Positions 1-6,933 are shown, counted from the first letter of the stretch. The stretch is 11,739 nt of DNA from Natrialbaceae archaeon B1-Br10_E2g27 (GCA_001563885.1 LKMM01000047.1:1-11739), one strand, 5' to 3'. Notes: generated from the sequence alone by a model not told the origin. Program-made: numbers and translations.

Positions 1-22
1 AATTGATTGTACCATACGTGGT

Positions 23-589
23 ATGGGACGTAGGGAAGCGGGGGACCCAACAGTGTTACTCGTCGATGACGAATCTCGGTTGGTTCGTCTCTTTTCGCTC
101 TATCTCGAGGATTCGTTTACCGTGTTGACTGCGACCGGTGGCGAGAAAGCGCTCGAACTCGTCGATGAGTCGGTCGATGCCGTCGTCTTAGACCGTCGGA
201 TGCCCGATCTCAACGGCGACGAGGTACTCGAGCGGCTTCGGGCGGAGGGGTACGATATTCCGGTTGCGATGGCGACGGCCGTCGATCCCGGTGTCGATAT
301 CGTCGATATGCCCTTCGACGAATACCTGACGAAACCGATCGACCGCGAGAAACTCCGCGGAACCATCGAGTTGTTGCTCGCACGAGCGAACTACGATAAA
401 AAGAGCCGAGAATTTTTCAGACTGGCGTCGAAACGGGCCGCACTCGAGTCCGAAGGACGGTTCGCTGAGACGAACTCCGAGGAGTATCAGGACCTCATAG
501 AGCGGATGGAGACCCTCCAGGCGGAGTTAGACGACACTCTCCAGACGATCGTCGACGAGAATCCAGCCGAGGCGTTCCGGACGTTCTGA
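23..589 (+). CDS. HalX-domain response regulator
   Basis: Cytoplasmic two-component receiver protein of 188 aa. The receiver domain covers roughly residues 9-112. The acidic pair D15/D16 follows the hydrophobic first strand (VLLVDD), the phospho-acceptor is D57 in VVLDRRMPDLNG, the conserved Thr is about T85, and the conserved Lys is K104 in LTKP. The C-terminal part (about 115-182) is a charged helical segment of the HalX type, common in haloarchaeal response regulators. HalX has no recognised DNA-binding fold and may mediate protein contacts. The ATG at 23 gives a short lead into the receiver, as expected. Only 22 bases lie upstream, so its promoter is mostly outside the window. No histidine kinase is visible. 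It ends 62 nt before gltX on the same strand, but gltX appears to have its own promoter. The family call is confident; the signal sensed is unknown. Confidence 0.9.
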   Translation: MGRREAGDPTVLLVDDESRLVRLFSLYLEDSFTVLTATGGEKALELVDESVDAVVLDRRMPDLNGDEVLERLRAEGYDIPVAMATAVDPGVDIVDMPFDEYLTKPIDREKLRGTIELLLARANYDKKSREFFRLASKRAALESEGRFAETNSEEYQDLIERMETLQAELDDTLQTIVDENPAEAFRTF

Positions 590-620
590 TATCGTTCCTC
601 GAGGCGGAGACACCGCGAGG

Positions 621-628
621 ATTTTCAA
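621..628 (+). promoter_or_regulatory. TATA-like box of gltX
   Basis: ATTTTCAA lies 24-31 nt upstream of the ATG at 652. That is the spacing expected for a leaderless haloarchaeal transcript starting at or next to that ATG. It also places the alternative ATG (628) inside the core promoter, which argues against that start. Sequence inference only. Confidence 0.45.
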
Positions 629-651
629 TGGCCCCGATCAATCTGGGGCTA

Positions 652-2370
652 ATGGACGACGAGTTACGCCAACAGATCGAGTGCGAGGCAGAAAAACACG
701 CGCTGTTGAACGCCGTCAAACACGAAAGCGACGCCGACGTCGGCGCGATTATGGGACCGCTGATGGGCGAAAATCCCGACTTCCGCGAGCACGGAAACGA
801 GATTCCCGGCATCATCGGTGGCGTTGTGAGTCAGGTCAACAACCGCTCATACGAGGAAAAACGCGAGACGCTCCAGGATCTTGCTCCCGAAGAACTCGAA
901 GAAATAGAGGCCGAAGACGACGAGGACGAGTACGACCTGCCGGCCCTGCCAAATGCCGAGGAGTACGACGAGATCCGGATGCGGTGTGCGCCAAATCCCA
1001 ACGGTCCCTGGCACGTCGGCCACGCCCGGATGCCGGCCGTCATCGGCACCTACCGCGACCGCTACGATGGCTGGTTCTGTGTCCGCTTCGACGACACCGA
1101 CCCCGAGACCAAACGGCCGGATCTCGACGCCTACGACGCCATCCTCGAGGACCTTGCGTATCTCGGATTCGAACCCGACGACGTCTATCGGGCGAGTGAT
1201 CGCCTCGAGACCTACTATGAGTACGCTCGTGAGCTGATCGAGATGGGTGGGGCCTACACCTGTGATCTGCCCGGCGAGGAGTTTTCGGAGCTCAAAAACG
1301 CCGGGAAACCGTCGCCAAACCGCGACAAAGATCCCGAAACGGTGTTAGACGAGTTCGAGGCGATGATCGCCGGCGAGTACGAAAGCGGCGAGATCGTCCT
1401 CCGGGTGAAAACCGACATCGAGCACAAAAATCCCGCACTCCGAGACTGGGTCGCCTTCCGGATGATCGATACCCCACACCCGAGAGCGGAAGCCAGCGAG
1501 TATCGGTGCTGGCCGATGCTCGATTTCCAGTCGGGGATCGACGACCACCTGCTTGGCATTACCCACATCATCCGCGGGATCGACCTGCAGGATTCGGCCA
1601 AACGCCAGCAGTTTGTCTATGAGTACTTCGACTGGGAGTATCCCGAAGTCGTCCACTGGGGCCACGTCCAGATCGACGCCTACGACGTCAAAATGAGTAC
1701 GTCGACGATTGCCGATCTAATCAGTGCCGGTGACCTCGAGGGCTGGGACGACCCGCGTGCGCCGACGCTTGCGAGTCTTCGCCAGCGAGGTATCCGTGGG
1801 GAGGCCATCGTCTCCGCGATGACCGGCCTCGGCACCTCGACTAGCGATGTCGATCTGGCGATGAGTTCGATCTACGCCGAAAACCGCGAGTTGATCGACG
1901 ACGATACTGATCGGCGGTTTTTCGTCCGCGAAGGCGACCAGATCCCTCTCACCGGCAACCCACCCGAAAAAGCGACCCCCCCACTCCATCCCGACCACGA
2001 GGATCGTGGCGTCCGCGAGATTCCCATCTCCGATTCGGTCTTGCTCGAGTCCGAGGACCTCCCTACGTCTGGAGAACGCATCTGGCTCAAAGGGCTCGGC
2101 TGTTTCCAGTATACAGACGACCGGTTACAGTACACCGGCGAGGAGATCGACGTTGTCCGTGAAGGTGGCGTCGACGTGGTCCACTGGGTACCAACAAGCG
2201 AGAGCGTCCCCGTCCGGATGCGAACGCTCGACGGCGACGTCACCGGACAGGCCGAACCCGGCGTCGACTCGCTGGAAAATGAGATGGTCCAGTTCGAACG
2301 CGTCGGCTTCGCACGGATCGATGGCACCGACGAAGACGGCCGACTGCTCGCGTATAACGCACACCCATAG
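652..2370 (+). CDS. gltX: Glutamyl-tRNA synthetase (archaeal GluRS)
   Basis: Class I aminoacyl-tRNA synthetase of 572 aa that charges tRNA-Glu with glutamate in the cytoplasm. An acidic N-terminal extension (about 1-105) precedes the Rossmann catalytic domain. The HIGH signature appears as HVGH (121-124, after NGPW) and the KMSKS loop as KMSTS (347-351). The second half carries the beta-barrel anticodon-binding domain of the archaeal/eukaryotic GluRS-GlnRS lineage. Archaea usually lack GlnRS and make Gln-tRNA with the GatDE amidotransferase. This enzyme is therefore probably non-discriminating and also charges tRNA-Gln, which is inference from the family. An in-frame ATG at 628 adds eight residues. 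I chose 652 because the protein then begins MDDEL as in relatives and a TATA-like box sits at -24 to -31. A tRNA-Glu(CTC), one of its substrates, is encoded at the right end of the window. Confidence 0.97.
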   Translation: MDDELRQQIECEAEKHALLNAVKHESDADVGAIMGPLMGENPDFREHGNEIPGIIGGVVSQVNNRSYEEKRETLQDLAPEELEEIEAEDDEDEYDLPALPNAEEYDEIRMRCAPNPNGPWHVGHARMPAVIGTYRDRYDGWFCVRFDDTDPETKRPDLDAYDAILEDLAYLGFEPDDVYRASDRLETYYEYARELIEMGGAYTCDLPGEEFSELKNAGKPSPNRDKDPETVLDEFEAMIAGEYESGEIVLRVKTDIEHKNPALRDWVAFRMIDTPHPRAEASEYRCWPMLDFQSGIDDHLLGITHIIRGIDLQDSAKRQQFVYEYFDWEYPEVVHWGHVQIDAYDVKMSTSTIADLISAGDLEGWDDPRAPTLASLRQRGIRGEAIVSAMTGLGTSTSDVDLAMSSIYAENRELIDDDTDRRFFVREGDQIPLTGNPPEKATPPLHPDHEDRGVREIPISDSVLLESEDLPTSGERIWLKGLGCFQYTDDRLQYTGEEIDVVREGGVDVVHWVPTSESVPVRMRTLDGDVTGQAEPGVDSLENEMVQFERVGFARIDGTDEDGRLLAYNAHP

Positions 2371-2393
2371 TAGGGATCGCTCGAGGGCGTCTC

Positions 2394-2440
2394 GGGTCGC
2401 CCCGAAAATGTGGTCCACAGCACCCTTGATGGGGCGACCC
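2394..2440. repeat. Perfect 10-bp inverted repeat between convergent genes
   Basis: GGGTCGCCCC (2394-2403) is exactly complementary to GGGGCGACCC (2431-2440), with a 27-nt loop. The loop holds a smaller palindrome, TGTGGTCCACA (2409-2419). The repeat lies in the 112-nt gap between the 3' ends of gltX (+) and the cupredoxin gene (-). A GC-rich stem is formed by RNA from either strand, so it could protect 3' ends or act in termination from both sides. Known archaeal terminators rely on T-runs, and no strong T-run follows on either strand, so the terminator role is uncertain. Confidence 0.6.
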
Positions 2441-2469
2441 ATCGTCGCGTATCACTTACACCAAAACGC

Positions 2470-2489
2470 CGAGTAAACGGTATTACTCG
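2470..2489 (-). repeat. 7-bp hairpin overlapping the cupredoxin stop codon
   Basis: CGAGTAA (2470-2476) and TTACTCG (2483-2489) form a perfect 7-bp stem with a 6-nt loop. The TTA at 2483-2485 is the complement of the stop codon of the minus-strand cupredoxin gene. The hairpin would therefore form at the very end of its coding region and could affect 3' processing. Function unknown. Confidence 0.45.
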
Positions 2490-3010
2490 TCGTTATCGTC
2501 GTTTCCGTTCGCTTCGACCTCGATGTCACCGATCATCGTCCCCTCGTGGGGCTCACAGACGTAGGTCACCATCTCCTCGCTGGCTTCGAACTCGAGGAAC
2601 TGGTCTTCGCCACCTTCCTGGACGATTTCGGTCTCTAAGTCGTCGACGACCTCGTCGTTTTCGTCCCAGATTTCGATATTGTGATCGGCACCGTCGCCTT
2701 CCTCCCAGCCGATTTCGTACTCTTCGCCTTCGGTCAACACGAGCGTTGGGTTCTCCTCGTCGGCAATCTCTTCGGGTTCGATGCCGACCCAACCCGGTGT
2801 CTGGGCGTCGAACTCGATTCGGGTTCCGGGTTCGATTGCGGCTTCTTCGCCGTTTTCGGGCTCTTCCTCGTCATCTTCAGGGGCTTCCTCCTCGTCTTCT
2901 TCTTCCTCGCCGGGGCCTTCGTCGGCACAACCAGCGAGCAACGCCGCCACTCCAGCAGCGCCAGCGGATTTGAGAACTACTCTCCGTGTCGTGAAGTCAA
3001 TCCCACGCAT
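2483..3010 (-). CDS. Tat-exported cupredoxin lipoprotein (halocyanin/plastocyanin-like)
   Basis: Predicted blue-copper electron carrier of 175 aa, anchored outside the membrane. The N-terminus has a twin-arginine signal (R9 R10, RRVVLKSAG) and a lipobox LAGC with lipidation Cys C28. An extremely acidic Glu/Asp linker follows (about 30-60), then a cupredoxin domain (about 63-166). The copper ligands visible are H110 (ADHNIEIW), C152, H155 and M159 (YVCEPHEGTM). The spacing is C-x2-H-x3-M; plastocyanin has C-x2-H-x4-M. A GTG at 3031 would add seven residues. I prefer the ATG at 3010 because the Tat motif is then close to the start and a TATA-like element lies 27-36 nt upstream. The redox partner is unknown; halocyanins are thought to feed respiratory-chain components. 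It converges with gltX. Confidence 0.9.
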   Translation of the reverse strand: MRGIDFTTRRVVLKSAGAAGVAALLAGCADEGPGEEEEDEEEAPEDDEEEPENGEEAAIEPGTRIEFDAQTPGWVGIEPEEIADEENPTLVLTEGEEYEIGWEEGDGADHNIEIWDENDEVVDDLETEIVQEGGEDQFLEFEASEEMVTYVCEPHEGTMIGDIEVEANGNDDNDE

Positions 3011-3036
3011 ACAGCCTGCTACCCGTTCCACGGTTG

Positions 3037-3046
3037 TAAATTAAAT
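3037..3046 (-). promoter_or_regulatory. TATA-like box of the cupredoxin gene
   Basis: On the minus strand this AT-only stretch reads ATTTAATTTA. It lies 27-36 nt before the ATG at 3010, so transcription would start within a few bases of the start codon. The gap from here to the DUF456 stop (about 3155) holds no other supported feature apart from an A-run near 3093-3096. That run reads as TTTT on the minus strand and could end the DUF456 transcript. Confidence 0.5.
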
Positions 3047-3154
3047 CGAGGAATTCGATGAGAGTAATTGATTGTGAACAGTAACACCACCGAAAATACC
3101 ATCTTAACAGATCGTGATACGTCCTGGCAAGGTGCCACCGACTCGAGGACCGGC

Positions 3155-3640
3155 TCACAGTATGAAGACGGCGACGACAAACCCCAGCAGGATCGAGAGT
3201 GTCAAAAGCACCTGTACTGCCGTCGAGGCGAGGATACCAACGGTGGCATAGCCAGCCGACCGAACGCTGCCATCGAGGTCGCCGTCACGGGCGTACTCGA
3301 GGGCGAAGACGGTCCCGAAGAGGCCAACGAGTAAGCCCAACGGCCCGGTGAGAATCATGAGTGCAATACCGACGACGGCGGCTGCAGCTGTCGTTGCCCA
3401 CGAAGCTCCACCGGCTTTGGCGGCGATCGATCCACCCAGAAACTCCACCAACAGCGTGAACACGGCGAGCGAACCGAGGACGACCATCCAGAGCAAGCCG
3501 GGCTCGCTGAAGCCCGAGTGCCACCAGTAGACCAGGAGTCCAGACAACGAAAACACCCCACCCGGGACCAGCGGGACGAGCGTGCCGACGACGCCCGCGA
3601 CGAGCAACGCGAGCGCGATAATCGTCACCGCCTCGACCAT
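3155..3640 (-). CDS. DUF456 membrane protein
   Basis: Small integral membrane protein of 161 aa, almost wholly hydrophobic. Likely membrane segments are about 3-22, 24-42, 48-69, 84-112 (a long Gly/Ala-rich pair) and 133-160. It has the Gly-rich LVPLVPGGVFSLSG motif near the N-terminus and the internal repeat-like glycine patterns of the DUF456 family, whose biochemical role is unknown. The frame stays open upstream to 4006, but that part is antisense to tmcA and reads Arg/Ser-rich. The ATG at 3640 begins the hydrophobic protein cleanly. It lies 59 nt downstream of the tmcA stop on the same strand, so co-transcription with tmcA is possible. No clear promoter of its own was found. Confidence 0.85.
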   Translation of the reverse strand: MVEAVTIIALALLVAGVVGTLVPLVPGGVFSLSGLLVYWWHSGFSEPGLLWMVVLGSLAVFTLLVEFLGGSIAAKAGGASWATTAAAAVVGIALMILTGPLGLLVGLFGTVFALEYARDGDLDGSVRSAGYATVGILASTAVQVLLTLSILLGFVVAVFIL

Positions 3641-3699
3641 GCAGAGATGATGGCCGGCCGACTCAAAGGCGTATCGCTCTCGCGAGTCTCCGATGGCCG

Positions 3700-6063
3700 T
3701 CAGTCGTCGGCAAACCGTTCGCGAACCTCGAGTGCAGCGTCGGTTCCATACTGATCGACGAGCGGACAGTAAACCTCTCCCAGCGCCCGCCGACACTGTC
3801 CCGCCGAGTGGTAGTCGAGTCGGTCGGCGACGGCCGACCACGGTCGCCCCTGCAGGACGCGCAAAACGAGTAGTCGCTGCTCGCGTTCGGAGAGGGAAAC
3901 AGCATCGGGACGCTCGAGCAGAAACTGCATCGCCAGCCGTCGAAACGGGCCAGGATCGACGTCGAACAGTCCGGGACCGTAGGCTGCGCTGGCGACAATT
4001 TGCCACTCCCGATCGGTCATCTCGAGTGACGGTGCTGTATCGGGCCCGACGCTTTTGAGCACCGCGCGGACGACATCGGGCTCGAGGTCAGAAAGCGAGT
4101 CCGAACAGACCGCAGCGAAGCGGCGGGCAAACTGCCGGGTGTGGCGCTCGGAGAGCCGATGGCCGACATCGCTCGTCGGACAGAGCATGAGCGCCGAATA
4201 CTCGCCGCTGGCCTCGTTTCGCGTCGTCGAGACGTGGACGGTCCGATAGCCGCTGTCCCGCCAGAACCCAACCAGCCCGGGCGTCGCGCCGAAGCCAACT
4301 CCAAGCCAGTCGATATCATCGAACTCCTCGCGGATACACTCGAGCAACTGTGATCCCAGGCCGCGCGAACGAACCGCGTGATGTGTCGCGATGCGGACGA
4401 CCCGGAGCCCCGCCGGCGCACCCGCTTGCTCGTCACGAAGCTGGCTCGTGAGTATGTCCGGGAGCATATTCCCGCGGACCCGCCTGCCCTCATACATCGC
4501 TGCCCGCCGCTCAGCGGAGAGATTCCCTTCACGGGCAAGCAAGGCCACGCTTACGACGTGGCCCTCGAAGGTAAGCGCACGGACCTCGAGGTTTGGCGCA
4601 TCGAGCAGCCGTGCCAGGTCGTTCGGTTCGGTCCGGTAGTGTGCAAGGACGAGCAGCCCAAAGGCCTCCCGAAGCAAGGTTTCATCGGCGAGTAACGTCT
4701 CCGGCTCGAGGCGTTGGTATTCGACGCGTTCGGGACGGGCGTCAGCGACGAGTTGCTCGACGGGTGGTCGAGCGTCGAGCAACAGCGCCCGAAAGGCCCA
4801 CACCTCGAGTGGGTCACCCGCCGCGTATCTGATCGGCTCGGTGAGTGTTCGTTCCTCGAGTGTGTGGTCGCTCTCGGCCAGTCGATCACGAAACCGGACC
4901 GAAAACCCCCGACCCGCCCCCTCATAGCCGTGAATCGTCGTCACAAAGGCGATTCGATCGGCCACGAGAAACGACTCGAGAGTTCGGACGGGGAGTGCTG
5001 CAGCCTCGTCAACGATCACGACGTCGGCTGCCTCGAGTACAGTCGGATCGGTCGCGGCTGCCGGCTCGAGGAAGTGGACCCGACCACCGGTGGTGGTCTC
5101 GAGCACCCGTGATTTGCTATCCGAAACGTTCCGTTCGTTGGACCTCACATACTCGAGGCTCGATTTGTCGGCTCTCACACACCCGAGGGTCGTACACAAC
5201 TCGCGGGCGCGTTCGAATACCTCACGGGCGTTTCGCCATCGGGGGGCGGTCACGAGCACACTCACACCCTCGGCGGCGAGTGTACCCGCAGCGAGTCCCG
5301 CCGCGCTCGATTTTCCCCGGCCACGGTCGGCCTCGAGGATAAGCGCCCGCTGGCGACTCGTCTGTTCGGTGGCAGACTCGGCGGAGACGAGCGATTCGAA
5401 CGCCGCGAGTGCATCAGCCTGATCGGTCGTCAGGCAGGCATCGTACGCCTCGAGCGGAAACCGGGGGTCCGCCGGCACTGTCGAACGTGGATCCGTCTGC
5501 CGTGAGACTCGCGGGGCAGGTCGAACCAGGCCCTCGCGTTCGATTCGAGGGCCCCCATCTTCGGCTCGTTCTGTTCCGAGGTCGACGATTGCGATACCGC
5601 GGTGAGAACGGAGGGTCTCGACGAGTCGGCGGCGAAATCGACCCGTAACAGCCTCGAGACCGAACGGTGCAACCGCAAGCGACTGCTCGAACGCACCGCA
5701 GTGGTCGGGCCAATCTGCAAGCGACGGCGTCAGCAAGACCAGCAGTCCACCTCCATCGACGGTGCCGACGACGGCACCAAGGGCGTTCGGCCGCAGCCCC
5801 TCGTGGGCGTCGAGGGCAACGAGGTCACGAGTCGTTCCAAGAAGGTCGCCCGCTCGAGCCTGCAACAGCTGCTCACAGCGCAACCGGTCGTCGGGACCGA
5901 CGAGCGTCGTCCCGCTGATCGGGACCGAAAGCGTATCCAGAACCGACTCGAGAATATCGTAGCCGCGTTCGCGCTCGCCCGCGAGCACGAGAAGCCGTCG
6001 CTCGTTTGTTTCTCGAGCCTCCGCTGTAAGCGACCGTGCGAGGGCAGGAACGTCGACGGGCAT
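3700..6063 (-). CDS. tmcA: tRNA(Met) cytidine acetyltransferase TmcA
   Basis: RNA acetyltransferase of 787 aa (TmcA/NAT10/Kre33 family). In bacteria it makes N4-acetylcytidine at the wobble position of elongator tRNA-Met, using acetyl-CoA and ATP or GTP. Visible parts are an N-terminal DUF1726-type domain (about 1-190) and a RecD-like helicase domain with Walker A RGRGKSS (247-253) and Walker B VVIVDEAA (348-355). A GNAT domain follows with the acetyl-CoA loop RSRGLGSQLL (565-574) after VVRIATHHAV, then a C-terminal tRNA-binding region (about 640-787). The frame opens at 6159, but the ATG at 6063 gives the family N-terminus and has a TATA-like box 23-32 nt upstream. Archaeal homologues may also modify other RNAs; the target set here is not visible. 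It is transcribed divergently from the rpl7ae operon. Confidence 0.95.
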   Translation of the reverse strand: MPVDVPALARSLTAEARETNERRLLVLAGERERGYDILESVLDTLSVPISGTTLVGPDDRLRCEQLLQARAGDLLGTTRDLVALDAHEGLRPNALGAVVGTVDGGGLLVLLTPSLADWPDHCGAFEQSLAVAPFGLEAVTGRFRRRLVETLRSHRGIAIVDLGTERAEDGGPRIEREGLVRPAPRVSRQTDPRSTVPADPRFPLEAYDACLTTDQADALAAFESLVSAESATEQTSRQRALILEADRGRGKSSAAGLAAGTLAAEGVSVLVTAPRWRNAREVFERARELCTTLGCVRADKSSLEYVRSNERNVSDSKSRVLETTTGGRVHFLEPAAATDPTVLEAADVVIVDEAAALPVRTLESFLVADRIAFVTTIHGYEGAGRGFSVRFRDRLAESDHTLEERTLTEPIRYAAGDPLEVWAFRALLLDARPPVEQLVADARPERVEYQRLEPETLLADETLLREAFGLLVLAHYRTEPNDLARLLDAPNLEVRALTFEGHVVSVALLAREGNLSAERRAAMYEGRRVRGNMLPDILTSQLRDEQAGAPAGLRVVRIATHHAVRSRGLGSQLLECIREEFDDIDWLGVGFGATPGLVGFWRDSGYRTVHVSTTRNEASGEYSALMLCPTSDVGHRLSERHTRQFARRFAAVCSDSLSDLEPDVVRAVLKSVGPDTAPSLEMTDREWQIVASAAYGPGLFDVDPGPFRRLAMQFLLERPDAVSLSEREQRLLVLRVLQGRPWSAVADRLDYHSAGQCRRALGEVYCPLVDQYGTDAALEVRERFADD

Positions 6064-6084
6064 GGCCGTAGATCGGAGAGCGGA

Positions 6085-6095
6085 GGAAAAATAGG
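6085..6095 (-). promoter_or_regulatory. TATA-like box of tmcA
   Basis: The minus strand reads CCTATTTTTCC, 23-32 nt upstream of the tmcA ATG. This spacing suits a leaderless transcript. It shares a divergent region of about 270 bp (6064-6334) with the rpl7ae promoter and leader. Confidence 0.45.
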
Positions 6096-6180
6096 CACCG
6101 ACCACGAGATTGTAGCCGAGTGTGAAAAAACAGACAGGTTCTGTGTGTAACGGTGTCACAGCTCCGACCGTTTGAACACG

Positions 6181-6188
6181 CTTTTAAG
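6181..6188 (+). promoter_or_regulatory. TATA-like box of the rpl7ae operon
   Basis: CTTTTAAG preceded by GAACACG. Placing initiation about 25-28 nt downstream predicts a transcript start near 6210-6214, exactly at the first strand of the structured leader. The operon therefore has a long leader of about 120 nt, unlike the seemingly leaderless genes around it. Confidence 0.5.
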
Positions 6189-6211
6189 GGGGGCAACGCT
6201 ACTCCGTACTA

Positions 6212-6327
6212 CACCCTACGCGGGGTTGATGATGCTCCTAGCCTCACAGGACTTCCGCCGACTCACATCGGCCCGGGACCCAGCTCCCGGATGGCAGGGG
6301 AGCGCGAGCCCACGCGTAGAGAGGTGA
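6212..6327 (+). promoter_or_regulatory. Structured 5' leader of rpl7ae operon, possible L7Ae-responsive element
   Basis: Hand folding gives a branched RNA. P1 pairs CTACGCG 6216-6222 with CGCGTAG 6313-6319 and GGG 6223-6225 with CCC 6309-6311, with A6312 bulged. P2 pairs GCTCC 6234-6238 with GGAGC 6299-6303, continued by GCC 6241-6243 with GGC 6293-6295. P3 is the hairpin GCCGA/TCGGC (6257-6261/6268-6272). P4 is the directly adjacent hairpin CCGGGA/TCCCGG (6273-6278/6285-6290). P1 ends one base before the Shine-Dalgarno GAGGTGA (6321-6327). The P1-P2 internal loop carries TGATGA (6227-6232) opposite GCGAG (6304-6308), resembling a degenerate kink-turn. L7Ae, the first product of this operon, binds kink-turns, and archaeal L7Ae is known to repress its own mRNA this way. 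The structure is seen by hand; the regulation is inferred. Confidence 0.5.
6321..6327 (+). promoter_or_regulatory. Shine-Dalgarno site of rpl7ae
   Basis: GAGGTGA is a 7-nt match to the anti-Shine-Dalgarno end of 16S rRNA, seven bases before the ATG at 6335. It fixes the start and lies immediately after leader helix P1, so structure in the leader could control its access. Confidence 0.75.
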
Positions 6328-6334
6328 ACAACCT

Positions 6335-6697
6335 ATGTCAGTTTACGTAACCACCGACATCCCAGCCGACCTCGCCGACGACGCCCTAGCGGCGCTCGAG
6401 GTCGCCCGAGACACCGGACGAGTAAAGAAAGGAACGAACGAAACGACGAAAGCGATCGAGCGTGGCAACGCCGATCTCGTCTACGTCGCCGAAGACGTCT
6501 CGCCCGAAGAGATCGTCATGCATATCCCCGAACTCGCAGACGAGAAAGGCATCCCGGTCGTCTTCATCGAGACCCAAGACGACGTTGGCCACGCCGCCGG
6601 CCTCGAGGTCGGCTCGGCCGCCGCCGCGATCGTCGACGCCGGAGAAGCCTCCGGTGACGTCGAAGATATCGCCGGCAAGGTCGAGGACCTCGACTGA
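6335..6697 (+). CDS. rpl7ae: Ribosomal protein L7Ae (eL8), kink-turn-binding
   Basis: RNA-binding protein of 120 aa, standard family length. It belongs to the large ribosomal subunit and is also the core kink-turn subunit of archaeal C/D and H/ACA guide RNPs and of RNase P. The signature RNA-binding segment is KKGTNETTKAIERGNA (31-46), with the GTNE motif at 33-36. LVYVAEDVSPEEI (48-60) and a conserved hydrophobic strand (GIPVVFIE, 72-79) follow. The acidic surface is typical of halophiles. It is the first gene of the operon rpl7ae-rps28e-rpl24e-ndk. Its stop overlaps the GAGGTGA Shine-Dalgarno site of rps28e (6696-6702). The structured leader upstream makes autogenous control plausible. Confidence 0.98.
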   Translation: MSVYVTTDIPADLADDALAALEVARDTGRVKKGTNETTKAIERGNADLVYVAEDVSPEEIVMHIPELADEKGIPVVFIETQDDVGHAAGLEVGSAAAAIVDAGEASGDVEDIAGKVEDLD

Positions 6698-6708
6698 GGT
6701 GACCAAAG

Positions 6709-6933
6709 ATGAGTGCTGAAGAAGAAAACGGCGGTTCGACGCCCGCCGAGGTCATCGAGATCGTCGGCAAGACCGGAATGCATGGTGAGGCCATGCAGGT
6801 CAAATGCCGGATCAAAGAGGGCGAGAACCAGGGACGAATCATCACCCGGAACTGCCTCGGGCCGGTCCGCGAAGGGGACGTACTCCAGCTTCGTGAGACC
6901 GCCCGCGAGGCCGACTCCATCGGAGGACAATAA
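6709..6933 (+). CDS. rps28e: Small-subunit ribosomal protein S28e
   Basis: Small-subunit ribosomal protein of 74 aa with the OB-fold S28e signature: PAEVIEIVGKTGMHGEAMQV (12-31), then CRIKEGENQGRIITRNCLGPVREGDVL to about residue 59, then an LRETARE tail. The ATG at 6709 has GAGGTGA (6696-6702) six bases upstream, overlapping the rpl7ae stop, which implies coupled translation. Its stop overlaps the rpl24e start as TAATG. The short acidic N-terminal extension (AEEENGG) fits a halophile. Confidence 0.97.
   Translation: MSAEEENGGSTPAEVIEIVGKTGMHGEAMQVKCRIKEGENQGRIITRNCLGPVREGDVLQLRETAREADSIGGQ

Noticed and set aside
628..651. Longer gltX start (ATG at 628)
   Set aside because: The eight extra residues are not typical of the family and this ATG overlaps the likely TATA box; 652 fits a leaderless start.
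2410..2973. 187-aa plus-strand ORF opposite the cupredoxin gene
   Set aside because: Its Arg/Pro/Ser-rich composition is that of a shadow frame in GC-rich DNA; the minus strand has clear Tat, lipobox and copper motifs.
3066..3075. AATTGATTGT repeated from positions 1-10 of the window
   Set aside because: A single 10-base AT-rich match with different flanks; may be chance and shows no terminal structure of a mobile element.
3641..4006. Upstream extension of the DUF456 frame
   Set aside because: It is antisense-frame reading of the tmcA 3' end, rich in Arg and Ser, with no hydrophobic or conserved content.
6064..6159. Longer TmcA start (frame open to 6159)
   Set aside because: The added 32 residues are not family-like and cross the promoter; the ATG at 6063 gives the expected N-terminus.
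6212..6334. Leader RNA as a complete C/D guide RNA
   Set aside because: It has a C-box core but no proper CTGA D box at the right place and no paired C'/D' boxes; a cis-regulatory leader fits better.
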